Part shown: positions 22,769 to 34,500 of the stretch, piece by piece
Position numbering within the stretch: the first letter of the stretch is position 1
Layout of the letters: each line of letters begins with the position of its first letter
NCBI RefSeq assembly: GCF_030269925.1
Contig: NC_085117.1
Location: 1,364,001 to 1,428,000, forward strand
From: Bombyx mori
Taxonomy: Eukaryota > Arthropoda > Insecta > Lepidoptera > Bombycidae
Length of the DNA stretch: 64,000 nt
Reading direction: 5' to 3'
Notes under the pieces: generated by a model
Databases searched by the model: none
The model's input: the letters and a program-made list of their open reading frames with translations, nothing else
What the model was told of the DNA's origin: nothing
Position numbers and translations under genes: made by a program

Positions 22769-23065
22769 CTAGTGAACCCCCAGTAGTCGAAATTTGACTA
22801 TAATTAATTGAAATTACAAGTTTGAACATTGTTAAGGTTCTATTAACAAAGACTATTATACTTCTATAATCACAGATTTTGTCAAGACAAATAATATTGA
22901 AGACAAACAATATTAATCTATTCTCAGTTTGACCACATCCTTTAACGATAAGCAAAAAGGGTATATTTGCGTGTGTGTGTGTGTCAAATACATGGTAGTG
23001 TGTGTAATGTTTTTTTAATGGATTTAATGTACTTTCATACATAATTTAAAAAAAATTATCATCCT
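22769..23065 (-). mobile_element. Helitron-like family B, truncated
   Basis: Starts CTAGTGAACCCCCAGTAGTC. The 'cacgtattaatatatagat' end is missing, replaced by a Bm1 junction. Confidence 0.7.
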
Positions 23066-23067
23066 GC

Positions 23068-23397
23068 ACATGAAGTAGTCGTGGCCTGCAAGCGGGTACC
23101 AATTTTTCTAATGAAATACGTACTTAAGAAATGTTCACGATTGACATCCACGGTGAAGGAATAACATCGTGTCATAAAAATCAAACCCGCATAATTATAA
23201 TTTGCGTAATTATTGGTGGTAGAACGTCTTGTGAGTCCGCGCGGGTAGGTATCACCGCCCCGCCTATTTCGGCCGTGAAGCAGTAATGCGTTTCGGTTTG
23301 AAGGGTGGGGCAGCCTTTGTAACTATACTGAGACCTTAGAACTTATATCTCAAGGTGGGTGGCTGTGAGCTCGTCCACCCATCTAAGCAATAAAAAA
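23068..23397 (+). mobile_element. Bm1 SINE with two internal deletions
   Basis: The head jumps from 'gtcgtggcct' to 'gcaagcgggtacc', losing most of the tRNA-like part, and the tail jumps from 'aaggtgggtgg' to 'ctgtgagctcg'. The tail deletion joins short direct repeats (ggtggg). Confidence 0.9.
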
Positions 23398-23702
23398 AGC
23401 TTAGTTTATTACTTAAATTTAATGTATTTTAATATGATAATGTAAGGAAAATTGTTACATAAATCGAAAAAGATAGGTATATAAATACTTAGGAGTCACA
23501 TACCCTCTCAGTACCGCTGCCGTGTGCAAGAGAGAAAGGGACGCCAGACAGACTGGCGCCGTAACGTAACGCGTTACGTAACGAAGCGATTTACCCTCCC
23601 ATAAGAAGTTATCACTACAAAAACTAAATTTTCCTAACACGTAGACATTAATAGGCAAACAAACACTGGATCTCCAACTAGTCTTGATATATCAACTCTA
23701 GT
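23398..23702. other. Upstream of candidate gelsolin 2 promoter
   Basis: Contains a 16-bp perfect palindrome, ACGTAACGCGTTACGT (23564-23579), in a GC-rich patch. No coding sequence. Confidence 0.5.
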
Positions 23703-23807
23703 TATATAAATATAGCGTGATTTAATGTAATGAATTGCGTGTTTAGTTCCGTTTGATTCAGTAATTCAGTCGAGTTTAAGTCGTGGCTGCGTGTAGACGT
23801 GTTTAAG
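23703..23807 (+). promoter_or_regulatory. Candidate promoter and 5' noncoding leader exon of gelsolin 2
   Basis: A TATA-like tatataaata (23703-23712) is followed by two arthropod-initiator-like TCAGT motifs (23758 and 23766) and then a strong donor, AAG/gtaagt, at 23807/23808. Gelsolin 2 begins directly after an acceptor (ttatttgcag/G at 28583/28584), so a leader exon somewhere upstream is expected. Splicing from 23807 to 28584 would give an intron of about 4.8 kb. The TATA-to-initiator spacing (over 50 bp) is too long for a textbook core promoter, so this is inference. Confidence 0.35.
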
Positions 23808-24354
23808 GTAAGTTAGCTTGTGATATTTTGTTTAATTCAAAGTTTAATCGATCATACGTGATCTATGGCGGATTTTTTCCCGCGAACGTGTTCCCCGTAA
23901 CATGTGTAAGTTATTCTTTAATAAGAAAGGCGTATTGTTTAAGTTGTTGTCTAACTCAGACTTTATTTATCTCGCTTAATTATCTAACTAAGGCGCTTTT
24001 TAATCGTGTTCCCGAGCGAGTTTCGCAATCTCTGGCTAGTTGTTTTCAAGTTTAAAATCTCACAACTTCGATGCTGTGTTTGATTGATGATAATAAATAT
24101 TCGAAGGTTTTATTTATTTATTAATGAAATCAATCGAAATCTATCGCTTATATGTAATCTGGTTCGAGGTTACAATACCAATGTTGTTGTTTTTTATTAT
24201 TTATTTATGTAACAAAAAAACGTCGCTTAGATTCTCAAGAAATCTCTTGTTTAAGGTGACGTATGTGAAAAAATAAACATATAATATATTGATGATAGTT
24301 TTCTTATTAAATAAGTTAATGAGACATGCGAATCCATTGTTAATTATATCAATT

Positions 24355-24545
24355 ACTAGCTTTTGCCCGCGACTTTGTCCGCGTGAAATAGTTACTTTGG
24401 CGTAACGCTAAATTTTACCCCCACTTCATTTACGTAGAAAGTGAAAATATTTGGAAACATTCTTTATTGGTGCTCCACTTGTATTGGTCTTAGCGTGATG
24501 TTATATAGCCTATAGCCTTCCTCAATAAATGGGCTGACTATAATG
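24355..24545 (-). mobile_element. Helitron-like family D, partial
   Basis: CTAGCTTTTGCCCGCGACTT followed by 'ttcctcaataaatgggctga'. Inverse of the copy at 42722-43133. Confidence 0.6.
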
Positions 24546-24579
24546 TAAATTGTCTTTTTGTGTGCACTAATGTATATTA

Positions 24580-24597
24580 TCTCTCTCTCTCTCTCTA

Positions 24598-24635
<38 letters not shown>

Positions 24636-24658
24636 TCTCTCTCTCACTCTCTCTCTCT
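24580..24658. repeat. (CT)n microsatellite
   Basis: About 79 bp of alternating CT with a few ccctct interruptions, in the gelsolin intergenic region. Confidence 0.97.
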
Positions 24659-25084
24659 AAAATGTCGCTTATATCAAATAACCTTTCACCCATCGTTATG
24701 TATGTTCAAACATAAACATTTTAAAACAGTGAATGATGAATAACTCACTCAATAAGTTTAATTCTTGAAACAAATTAAATGTAGGTACAAAAGTAAATAC
24801 AAAGTAATCATTATATACCTAAGTATTTTTAAATAAATTTTAATGTGTAAATTATCTTTCAAATGTTTTTCTATTCTTCATCTACATTTTTTTTATAGTT
24901 TAGTATGATCGACATTTTGCGTTTTTGCTTCATGTAGTTCACGGTACACGAGGAACATTTGCTGGAGTCCATAGACATCATCGACGCGGCCACCGTATCT
25001 CTCAACTGTATTCAAATTCAAATTCAAAATCATTTATTTTAACTTCGATGTCAGTATAACACACTTGTTGAATGTCAAAACATT

Positions 25085-25519
25085 AATAGCAATCAATACC
25101 GTCTTTACCATATGGGCACACGAGGCCCGTGCCCAGGGCCCCCATTCTCAAGGGGCCCCGAAAGACCGACAACTTCTCTCACACATTTATTCTCAAAACA
25201 TTTTTGTCGGGCACATTACACTTTTTTCACAAATCAGTAATCAGAAGTTTACTAGGAATTTACAAGGCATATACTATACCTATAATAGAAGATTTTGCTC
25301 AACAGAAATCCCGAAAGAAACCGTTATCGAAATCCTAACCAAAAAACCAGCAGCATTCTAATATCATTAATGACATATTATATCATACTGTATTTGATTA
25401 CCCATAATAAATGGTCATACTCAGTAAAAAAATGTTATTATAATTCGCTTTTTTTACTTTCCAATAGGCCTCGATTCTTGTGTGCCCAAGGGCCCCATCC
25501 TAGCTTAAGACGTCCCTGA
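25085..25519 (-). mobile_element. Possible hAT-like element remnant
   Basis: GC-rich ends 'gcacacgaggcccgtgcccag' and 'tgtgcccaagggccccatcc ... gacgtccctg' are roughly inverse. The AT-rich middle encodes nothing continuous. Assignment is tentative. Confidence 0.4.
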
Positions 25520-25709
25520 TAACAATGTTAACTCTACCACAGGTTCCAAAAAAAACCAGTCCTGATTCTAACGGTTATTCCATACTTTGAATTAAGACAA
25601 CTAAGACACGACTGGTTCGTAGCGAATGTAGTGCGGTGTAACCTACCTATGTGATTCAACCCAATGATAATTAGCAAATCTCCATCGATCGCGGCCAAAG
25701 AGTGCTAAT

Positions 25710-26032
25710 TTTTTTTTTTTGCGTAGATTAGTGGACGAGCTCACAGCCAACTTGGTGTTAAGTGGTCACTAGAGCCCATAGACATCTACAACGTAAATGC
25801 GCCACCCACCTTGAGACATGAGTTCTAAGGTCTCAGTAGAGTTACAACGGCTACCCCACCCTTCAAACCGAAACGTATTTCTGGTTAACGGCAGAAATAG
25901 GCACGGTGGTGGTACCTACCCGCGCGGACTCACAAGAGGTCCTACCACCAGTAAAATTGCGGGATTAGAATTCGGGCAAAATCGCGTCGCTAGATATAAA
26001 CACACCTGACGTCTTATCCATTAGGCCAAGAC
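25710..26032 (-). mobile_element. Bm1 SINE, near full length with degraded head
   Basis: Body to 'ctaccaccagtaaaatt', then a shortened head ending 'gtcttatccattaggccaag'. Confidence 0.88.
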
Positions 26033-26194
26033 GGCTTTATAGCTTATTTCCGCTTAGCTAACCACACGGTTAGTGACTAAACAAAATCCTTGCTTCTCAT
26101 ATATTTGTTTCCTCGTGTGAATACGGTCCGAACGAATGTCTGATTCATAGCTATGCAACTAATGTTACAATTATGTCGGCTTTTGATGTTTTCC

Positions 26195-26300
26195 TGTGTG
26201 CTTAATGCGAGTTCTTTAGCCTTCTCGATAACGTAAAAGTTAACTCGAATTTGTATGGAACAGCGTCCCTAGCGGCAAACGTAGGGAAGCTGTTCCAACT
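26195..26300. mobile_element. Half-copy of the palindromic MITE family
   Basis: One arm plus core (gtgtgcttaatgcgag ... agcgtccctagcggcaaac), immediately followed by a Bm1. Confidence 0.75.
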
Positions 26301-26538
26301 GGTGGTAGGACGTCTTGTGAGTCCGCACGGGTAGGTACAACCGCCCTGCCTATTTCTGCCGTGAAGCAGTAATGCGTTTCGGTTTGAAGGGCGGGGCAGC
26401 CGTTGTAACTATATTGAGACCTTAGAACTTATATGTCTAGGTAGGTAGCGGCATTTACGTTATAGATGTCTACGGGCTCCAGTAACCACTTAACACCAGG
26501 TGGGCTGTGAGCTCGCCCACCCGTCTATGCAATAAAAA
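26300..26538 (+). mobile_element. Bm1 SINE, headless
   Basis: actggtggtaggacgtc to 'cgtctatgcaataaaaag'. Confidence 0.93.
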
Positions 26539-26612
26539 GCACAATTTGGACGCGATTTGCGGGGACGGTGATCACAGACTTAACCCACAGAGTTTCTTGT
26601 CGGATTTTCTCA

Positions 26613-26745
26613 GTGGCCGTTGTAACTATACTGAGGCCTAAGAACTCATATCTCAAGATGGGTGGCGGCATTTGCGTTGTAGATGTCTATGGTCTTCGGT
26701 AACCAGAGTTCGTCCACCCATCTAAGCAATAGAATAAAAAATAAA
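26613..26745 (+). mobile_element. Bm1 SINE, 3' half, fused to a second-family fragment
   Basis: 'ggccgttgtaactatactg' joins directly to 'ttctcagt' of the other repeat, so it is a chimera. Confidence 0.82.
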
Positions 26746-26977
26746 ATAAAAAAAAGCTCCATCCAAATTGAGTTAGCTTTTAAGTGATAGGCATCGTTAA
26801 AACACTCTCACTAAGCACAGTGATCCAGGAAAAGGTCATTACGTTACTGTTGCCTATGGACATCACTGTGTTAATGGCGTCTTCTGCTCTTAAAGGTGTT
26901 TAGTTGAGAAATAAACGAGTTAGAGTAATATGCGTTTGCGAGATAAAAGTCTTCGCATGCTAAAAAATAAGGTATCA

Positions 26978-27236
26978 TACCTCAAGCACCGGTCACCGTC
27001 CTCGCCGAACCCGTCGCTTGCGACGAAGGGCTCGACGAGTAAATTAACCCACAGGCACAGCCTCACTGAGTTTCTCACCGGATCGCGTTTCCGATCCGGT
27101 GGTAGATTCAGCGAAGCACTGTTCTTGCTAGGGCCAGTGTTAACAACACACCCCGCTTTAGCCCCGTGAGTTCATCTACGCGTTAGGGTGAAGCTGAAAT
27201 AGCCTCTCGAGGCTATCAGCATAGGTAGGGGAAAAT
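26978..27236 (+). repeat. R2f, complete
   Basis: 'cctcaagcaccggtcaccgt' to 'gcataggtaggggaaaa'. Confidence 0.75.
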
Positions 27237-27455
27237 AACCAATAAAGAATTGCATTAATATATTTTTTTTGTTACACGATATAATCATAATTAATTTAAT
27301 TTCCAGTTTAATTTTATTTATAGAAATATACAGTTAATATACAGTTACAGTGGTATCGTCTATGCGACCACGTAAACGGTATTCGTAGCGATCAGAATAT
27401 GTAGACGATGACATTAGATAATTTAGGTGATAAAGTATAATAGAATAGAGTTAAA

Positions 27456-27873
27456 TCTATATATTAATACGTGAAGCAAAAACTTTGTATCCCTTTTTAC
27501 GAAAATTGCGCGGACGAAGGAGTATGAAATTTTCCACACTTATAGAGAATATAGAGAAGAAGTGCACAAGGCTAATATTTTTTTAAAATAATGCATAAAA
27601 GATACATTAAATCAAAAAAGAAAACATTACACACACTACATACCATGTATTTGACGCACACACGCATGCATACTATTTATTGTCAAACTTTTGTTCTTGA
27701 CGTCTGTGGTCAAATTGAGAATAGATTAAATATTGTTTGTCTTTTTTAATATTTTTTATAGTGTAGTCTTAGCGAAATTTGTGATTATAGAAGTATAAAA
27801 TACAATCATAATAGTGTACAAACTTACAATTCCAATTAATCATAGTCGGATTTCGACTACTGTGGGCCTCTAG
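27456..27873 (+). mobile_element. Helitron-like family B, complete
   Basis: TCTATATATTAATACGTGAA to GTGGGCCTCTAG. Confidence 0.75.
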
Positions 27874-28204
27874 TAATTATAATTTAAGATTAATGTTTTT
27901 ATGTAATATAGATTATACTTAAACCTAATATTTGTACGCTTTAATAGCAGGACAAAGTGATACATAATTATATTAATAATAAGCACCATCTTTGTTAACC
28001 CATGACCACAAATAATAATATAATAAATATATAAAATATATTTAAACGAGTTATTATGTACAGCGTGGGGTTCCGGTAAATTAAATAACCACATAATATT
28101 AAGGAGACATACCTATATAATATTAAGTAAACATAATTACTAATTATATTAAGTAAGTGATAAAAACTATATTAAAAATCATATTAAAATCAAATCTTCT
28201 ATCT

Positions 28205-28457
28205 TCTATATACATAAAAATGAATTGCTGTTCGTTAGTCTCGCTAAAACTCAAGAACGGCTGGACCGATTTGGCTAATTTTGGTCTTGAATTATTCGTG
28301 GAAGTCCAGAGAAGGTTTAAAAGGTCGATAAATATGAAAATGCTCGGAATTAAATAAAAATAACAATTATGCTTTTCCTTTGATGTGTCCCCCGTCGGAC
28401 GGATTCCTTTTGTTTGTTTTAAGTTTATTTTATACAAAAGTCTGCCGGATCAGTTAG
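28205..28457 (+). mobile_element. Helitron-like family A, internal deletion
   Basis: TCTATATACATAAAAATGAA start. The 'ttaggtcttttatttatcga' block is missing before the TCTGCCGGATCAG end. About 125 bp upstream of gelsolin 2 exon 1. Confidence 0.72.
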
Positions 28458-28584
28458 TAATAAAAAACTAACACGTACATAGATTTTAAGATATGTAAAT
28501 TTACTGGAAATAAAAAGGCTTTGTTATTATTATTATTATGTATAGCGAAAAACTAAGATGTTAAAATCAGATATTATTTGCAGG

Positions 28585-31500
28585 ATGAAGATCATTTTTT
28601 CGTGTCTCCTTTTTGTTTTGCTGGGATCCGTCTGGGCACGGACGGCGACCAAGCCTCAGGAGATAAGCGGGCCGATCACATCGCTGTCAGATAAAGTGGG
28701 TCCAGATTAAAGTATAGTAAACTATAATACGAAGTCGTCGTGGCCTAAAGGATAAGACGTCCGGTGCATTCGTATCGAGCGATGCACCGGTGTTCGAATC
28801 TCGCTGGCGGGTACCAATTTTTCTAATGAAATACGTACTCAACAAATGTTCACGATTTACTTCCACGGTGAAGGAATAACATCGTGCAATAAAAGTTTAA
28901 CCCGCAAAATTATAATTTGCGTAATTACTGGTGATAGGACCTCTTGTGAGTCCGCACGGGTAGGTACCACCGCCCCGCCTATTTCTGCCGTGAAGCAGTA
29001 ATGCGTTTCGGTTTGAAGGGTGGGGCAGCCGTTGTGACTATACTGAGACCTTAGAACTATATCTCAAGGTGTGTGGCGCATTTACGTTGTAGATGTCTAT
29101 GGGCTCCAGTAACCACTTAACACTAGGTGGGCTGTGAGCTCGTCCACACGTCTAAGCAATAAAAATAAAAAAATAAATAAAAAATACGACCACAGAACAT
29201 GTTGACCACAGACTTAACCCATAGAGTTTCTCGCCCGATCTTTTCAGTGGGTCGCGATTCCGGTGGGAGGTTCATCGAAGCACTGCTCTTGCTAGGGCCA
29301 GTGTTGGTCATTCTCTCAGGTTCAACTGCTCAGCTACCGGTCAGGTCCTTAGGCTACTAATGCTAAGTGATTATAGAAGTCCATAAGGAATCGTATCGAC
29401 AAAGCTGCCCTCCTTAAGATATGAGATGGCTTATAAATAAATATTTACTAACAATCACGCCACGTTAACTGGTCCCGTGATAAGTTCGTAAAGAACTTGT
29501 GTTACAGGTACCGGATAACGGAAATAAATGTAAGATTTTTATTATATACATACATATATACCTAGTCAGGTCATAAGTATTGTCACACAATAAAAACTTT
29601 TCTTTTAGAATGCTGGCCACAAAAAAGTTTATTGAATTCGAATGTAGAATTGTTCATGAAAATAAAAATGTATACTTTTAGAATTTCACTCATTTTTAAA
29701 TATGGAGTGGACGCTTAAAGAAGACCGTGTTGCAGTTATTGCGTTGCATCGTTGCGGTTACGCGCCAATTCAAATTTTTAACATTCTGAAAAATTTGAAT
29801 ATAACCAAAAGATTCGTTTATCGTACCATCAAACGATACAATGAAGACTCTAGTGTAGATGACAGGTCAAGAAGTGGTCGCCCTCGGTCTGTTAGGACTC
29901 CAGCAGTGATAAAAGCTGTGAAGGCGCGAATTCAAAGAAATCCCAAACGTAAGCAGAAACTGTTGGCCCTTCAGATGGGGTTAAGCAGAACCACGGTGAA
30001 AAGGAAATGAAGACTTAGGGCTTCGGGCATATCGAAGAAAAACAGGACATCGTTTGAATGCTCGTCTAATGGACCTGAGACTGAAGAGATGCCGCGCTTT
30101 GTTGAAGCGGTACGCGGGAAAAAAATATCGGGAAATTCTTTTTTCGGATAAAAATTTTTTTACTACAAACTACAAAAAAAAGCTACAACAAACAAAATGA
30201 TAAGGTGTACGCACACAGTAGTGAAGAAGCGAGCAACCGTATTCCGCGTGTCCAACGAGGTCATTTTCCATCCTCGCTCATGGTATGGTTGGGAGTTTCT
30301 TATTGGGGCTCAACAGAGGTACATTTTTGTGAGAAAGGTGTAAAAACAAATGCAGGTGTGTATCAAAATACAGTCTTGACGAACCTTGTGGAACCTGTTT
30401 CTCATACCATGTTCAATAACAGGCACTGGGTATTCCAACAAGATTCGGCGCCAGCTCATAGAGCGAAGAGCACACAAGACTGGCTGGCGGCGCGTGAAAT
30501 CGACTTCATCCGGCACGAAGACTGGCCCTCCTCCAGTCCAGATTTGAATCCGTTAGATTACAAGATATGGCAACACTTGGAGGAAAAGGCGTGCTCAAAG
30601 CCTCATCCCAATTTGGAGTCACTCAAGACATCCTTGATTAAGGCAGCCGCCGATATTGACATGGACCTCGTTCGTGCTGCGATAGACGACTGGCCGCGCA
30701 GATTGAAGGCCTGTATTCAAAATCTCGGAGGTCATTTTGAATAAACTTTAGTGTCATAAGAATCTATGTTTTGTTAAGTTCATTTTGGTATATGAATGGT
30801 TACATAATGAATAAACTTGTTTCAATTATTTTACATTAAACATGTGACAGAATTTATGACCTGACTAGGTATAATATACATCCATAACCCTGGAAAAGAT
30901 ATTTTATATTTATCACACAAATATCTTCTTTAAGCGGGATTCAAACCCGCGACCCTCTTGTGTAGTTACCATGTCACCACTACACTAGATGGCCGTTGAT
31001 TAATAGACTGACATAGTGAAATATTTTAATTAAAATAAGTTTTTTTTTTCTAGAACGCCCGTGACAAAGCTAAGGTCCACCCGGCTTTTGCCAATGTCGG
31101 CAGAACAGCCGGTGTGCAAATATGGAGAATACAGGTAATTCTTAATAACAAAACTCAATCGAATGTAGCTTCGTTGCGTGTGACGTCATTTGTGGGGATT
31201 AGCGCGTTTTAGTTTAACTAGAGGTCGCCCAGGGGTCGAAATCCGACCATAATTATTAATTTAAATTATAACCTTAAACATTATTAAAGTTCTAATAACA
31301 AAGACTACTATAGTTTATAGAAAATCACAGATATCATCAAGACTACACTATAGACAAATATCTCTCTCAATCTATTCTCAATTTGAACACGGACTTTAAA
31401 CAATAACAAAAGTTTGACAATGAACACAGTATATAGATATATATTATATGTGTGTGTGTGTGTGTTATGTCAAATACATGGTAGTTTGTGTAAAGTTTTT

Positions 31501-34500
31501 TTAATTGATTTAATGTATTTTTTATGCATAATTAAAAAATAAATAGCATTCTGCACTCCTTCTCAATATTCTCTTTGTGTGAGAAATTTCACACTCTCCT
31601 CAGTCCGGGCAATTTTCGTAAAAGGGGTACAAAGTTTTTGCTTCACGTATTAATTAATATATAGATAATTGTAATTAAATCTAAAAATATGTATGAATGT
31701 ATATAATGTATTGAATATGTTTAAATATGTATGTGAAATAGGCAATTAAAATTTGACATTGCTTAGACGGATGAGCATGCTCGCGGCACACCTGGCCTTA
31801 AGCGGCTACTGAAGCCTGTAGACATCAACAAATGTAAATGTCGCCACCAACATTGAGATAAGAGCTCATTTTATTGTTGACAACATTCTAGGACTGTTTA
31901 TTCAAAATGTCATTTACGAAACTAAAAACAACCTTAAACCACCGGTGATTATGGTCGAATTCCGATAGCTACTTGAATACTAGTTACAATAAATTGCTTA
32001 TTTATCTTAAAAAAAGTAGGTAACATTTCCTTATGAAATATTTCCGTATTCAATTCTTCAAGCACATCAGAGGTCAACGACCTACGCCCGTAGCGAGAGG
32101 GCGCCATTTTGAATATTTTGATAGATTTTTTAATTATATTTGCGTTTTCTAAATATATTTTTTTACATTTAAGAATATGCACGTTTTAATTTTAGATTAA
32201 TAAATATTCTTGTTATAGAACTTCGAACCAATACCCGTTGCTCAGAAGGACATAGGAAAATTCTACAAAGGAGATTCATACATCATTTTACGGGTAATTA
32301 AATTATTTATTTATTTGGGACCAGTGCCTCCCAACCTTTTTTCATTTTCGTGCCGCCTTTAATCGAACTGTTCATTATAATGTTCCATATCTAGCCTAAA
32401 AAGTAAATCTCGATTCTCTTAGATATATTGTTAATCTTAATTTTGATAAATTTATACTGGTTATACCGAGTAATGTTTTTAATGACTTTTGACCTAGATA
32501 GAATTAAGGAAAACAGCCATTATGTACATAAACAAAATTGGTTTTTTTTTCTTACTTCTATTTTTCTTCTTTGTTAAGGTAATTTTTTTATTATATCATT
32601 TCGTGGCACAGGGATACGAAGTTATCCTTATTGATGCATATTTAATAGATATGGACTATATTGATGACAATTCATTGATATTGAATGTTTTTTTTATTAG
32701 TATATTATGTAGGAACATAATGAAGGGTCGGTCTTGAACAAAATCCAGGTGACACTATTCGTTTCCGTCTGATCTGCAGCTGTCTCTTTTCCGCCCTTTC
32801 GCGAGACCAGAGACAGCTATATGTTTCAAATTCTCGACAGAACTCTGGAAATTTGCGTAGATCATTCATCTCCAGTCCAAAGGTTAATTCTGTCACGAAC
32901 CATCCGGCTCTCGTGTGAACCGCTCCACGGTGTTTTCCCACTATAACACGTCATTCTTCAAACGAGGGTCGAAGGGGGCCCTCATTAGTAGCCAGCGCCT
33001 CTGACTCTGCTGTAAATTAACCATGAGTCAAAACACGTCTTTCAGACGACCTCGGACAATCGCAACAATCTGTCATGGGACATCCACTACTGGATCGGTC
33101 GGGAGTCGACGCAAGACGAATCAGGAGCCGCCGCCATCCTCACCGTCGGCCTGGACGACAAGTTCGGGGGCGCCGCGGTCCAGCACCGAGAGACCATGGG
33201 TCACGAAAGCGCTTTGTTCCTATCATATTTCCAGACACGTAAGTACATATATCGAGAACAACGTTTTCTACTATATTCCCGCTGCACAAAACGTCCCTAA
33301 AATCCCAGAAACTGCAGTGCAAAACTGCCCCTAAAGTTATAGATACTACCGCACAAAACTGCCCTTAAAGGTCGAGATACTGTCGCGTACAACTGTCCTT
33401 AAATTTGTGGATTCTGCCGCGCAAAACTGCTTCAAAAGGCCTGGATTCTGCCGTGTAAAACTGCTCTTAAAGATTTAGATACTACCGCGCTAAGCTGCCC
33501 CTAAAGACATGGATTCTGATGTGTAATACCGCCCATAAAGGTCTAAATACTGCAGCGTAAAACTGCCCCTAAAGGTCTAGATATTGCCGCGTCAAACTGG
33601 CCCTAACGACCTATGTTAAGTCCTGGTGTGGTCATGGTGATCGCTCGGCGAGCGATATGTCTGTGCCGGTGTTCGAATTCTTCAGGCATGTACTGAAACA
33701 AGCTCTCGAATATCTTCCACGATGAAGGAATAGCATTGTGTAATGAGAATCAAACGTCCAGTGATTACAATTTGCTATTATTCGGTAACAGTGGTAGGAC
33801 GTCTTGTGAGACTTTGTAAGGTCCTACCAAGCTGCTTATTTCTGGGCGAAACGCTAAAACGTTTGGGTTCGAAGGGCGAAGCAGACGTTGTACTGTAAAA
33901 CTGAGAATTAGAACTCATGTCTCAAGATGGTTGGCGGTATTTATGTTGTAGACGTCTATGGGCTCGTTCACACGTTTAAGCAATAATAAAATGGATTGTC
34001 CTATCATCTTCATAGAAGCCAGTCTCTGAAAAGACCAGTGAATCATTCAAAGCGCTTTTCAATATATAACCACGTATTGAAACATCCGACTTTGAAAACG
34101 AGATTCGTTATCAACGTTAATGTCCTCAGTTCTGATGATGTCCACGGGCAACAACGATCACTCGGTCGGCCAACAATTCGATTGCACCTTGAGAGCCAAT
34201 TGAGAGAGTATTTACGTAATTCGAGAACAATACGTGAATGATCTTAATTGTCGTTGTTATAATAATTACAGTCTTCCTTTCAAGAGGCAATCGATTATAC
34301 GATCTGAGTTAGATATTGTATTTGTAAATTTGTCTGTGTTGTTGTTTTTCGTCATGCTTGTTTTTGTAAATAATCATTTTGAATACTGGGGTGGGTATCT
34401 CAAAAGCCCATCTGCAACGGCTGCCCCACCCTTTAAACTGGAAAGCGTTAATACTTCGCGACAGAATTAGTCAGCTTGGTGGTACCGAGCTAGGCAGGCA

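Noticed and set aside
24936..25020. Exon-like segment after 'catgtag' (reads FTVHEEHLLESIDIIDAA)
   Set aside because: The 'ctggagtccatagacatc' part matches reverse Bm1 sequence, so the open frame is probably a diverged SINE.
30940..31003. Possible tRNA gene on the minus strand
   Set aside because: The T-arm and B box are good, but no acceptor stem pairs and the D-arm/anticodon region does not fold. A SINE head is more likely.
31949..32182. Minus-strand 77-codon frame containing [11 protein letters not shown]
   Set aside because: It lies in gelsolin 2 intron 2 next to exon 3 and has no recognisable family. I could not support it as a gene.
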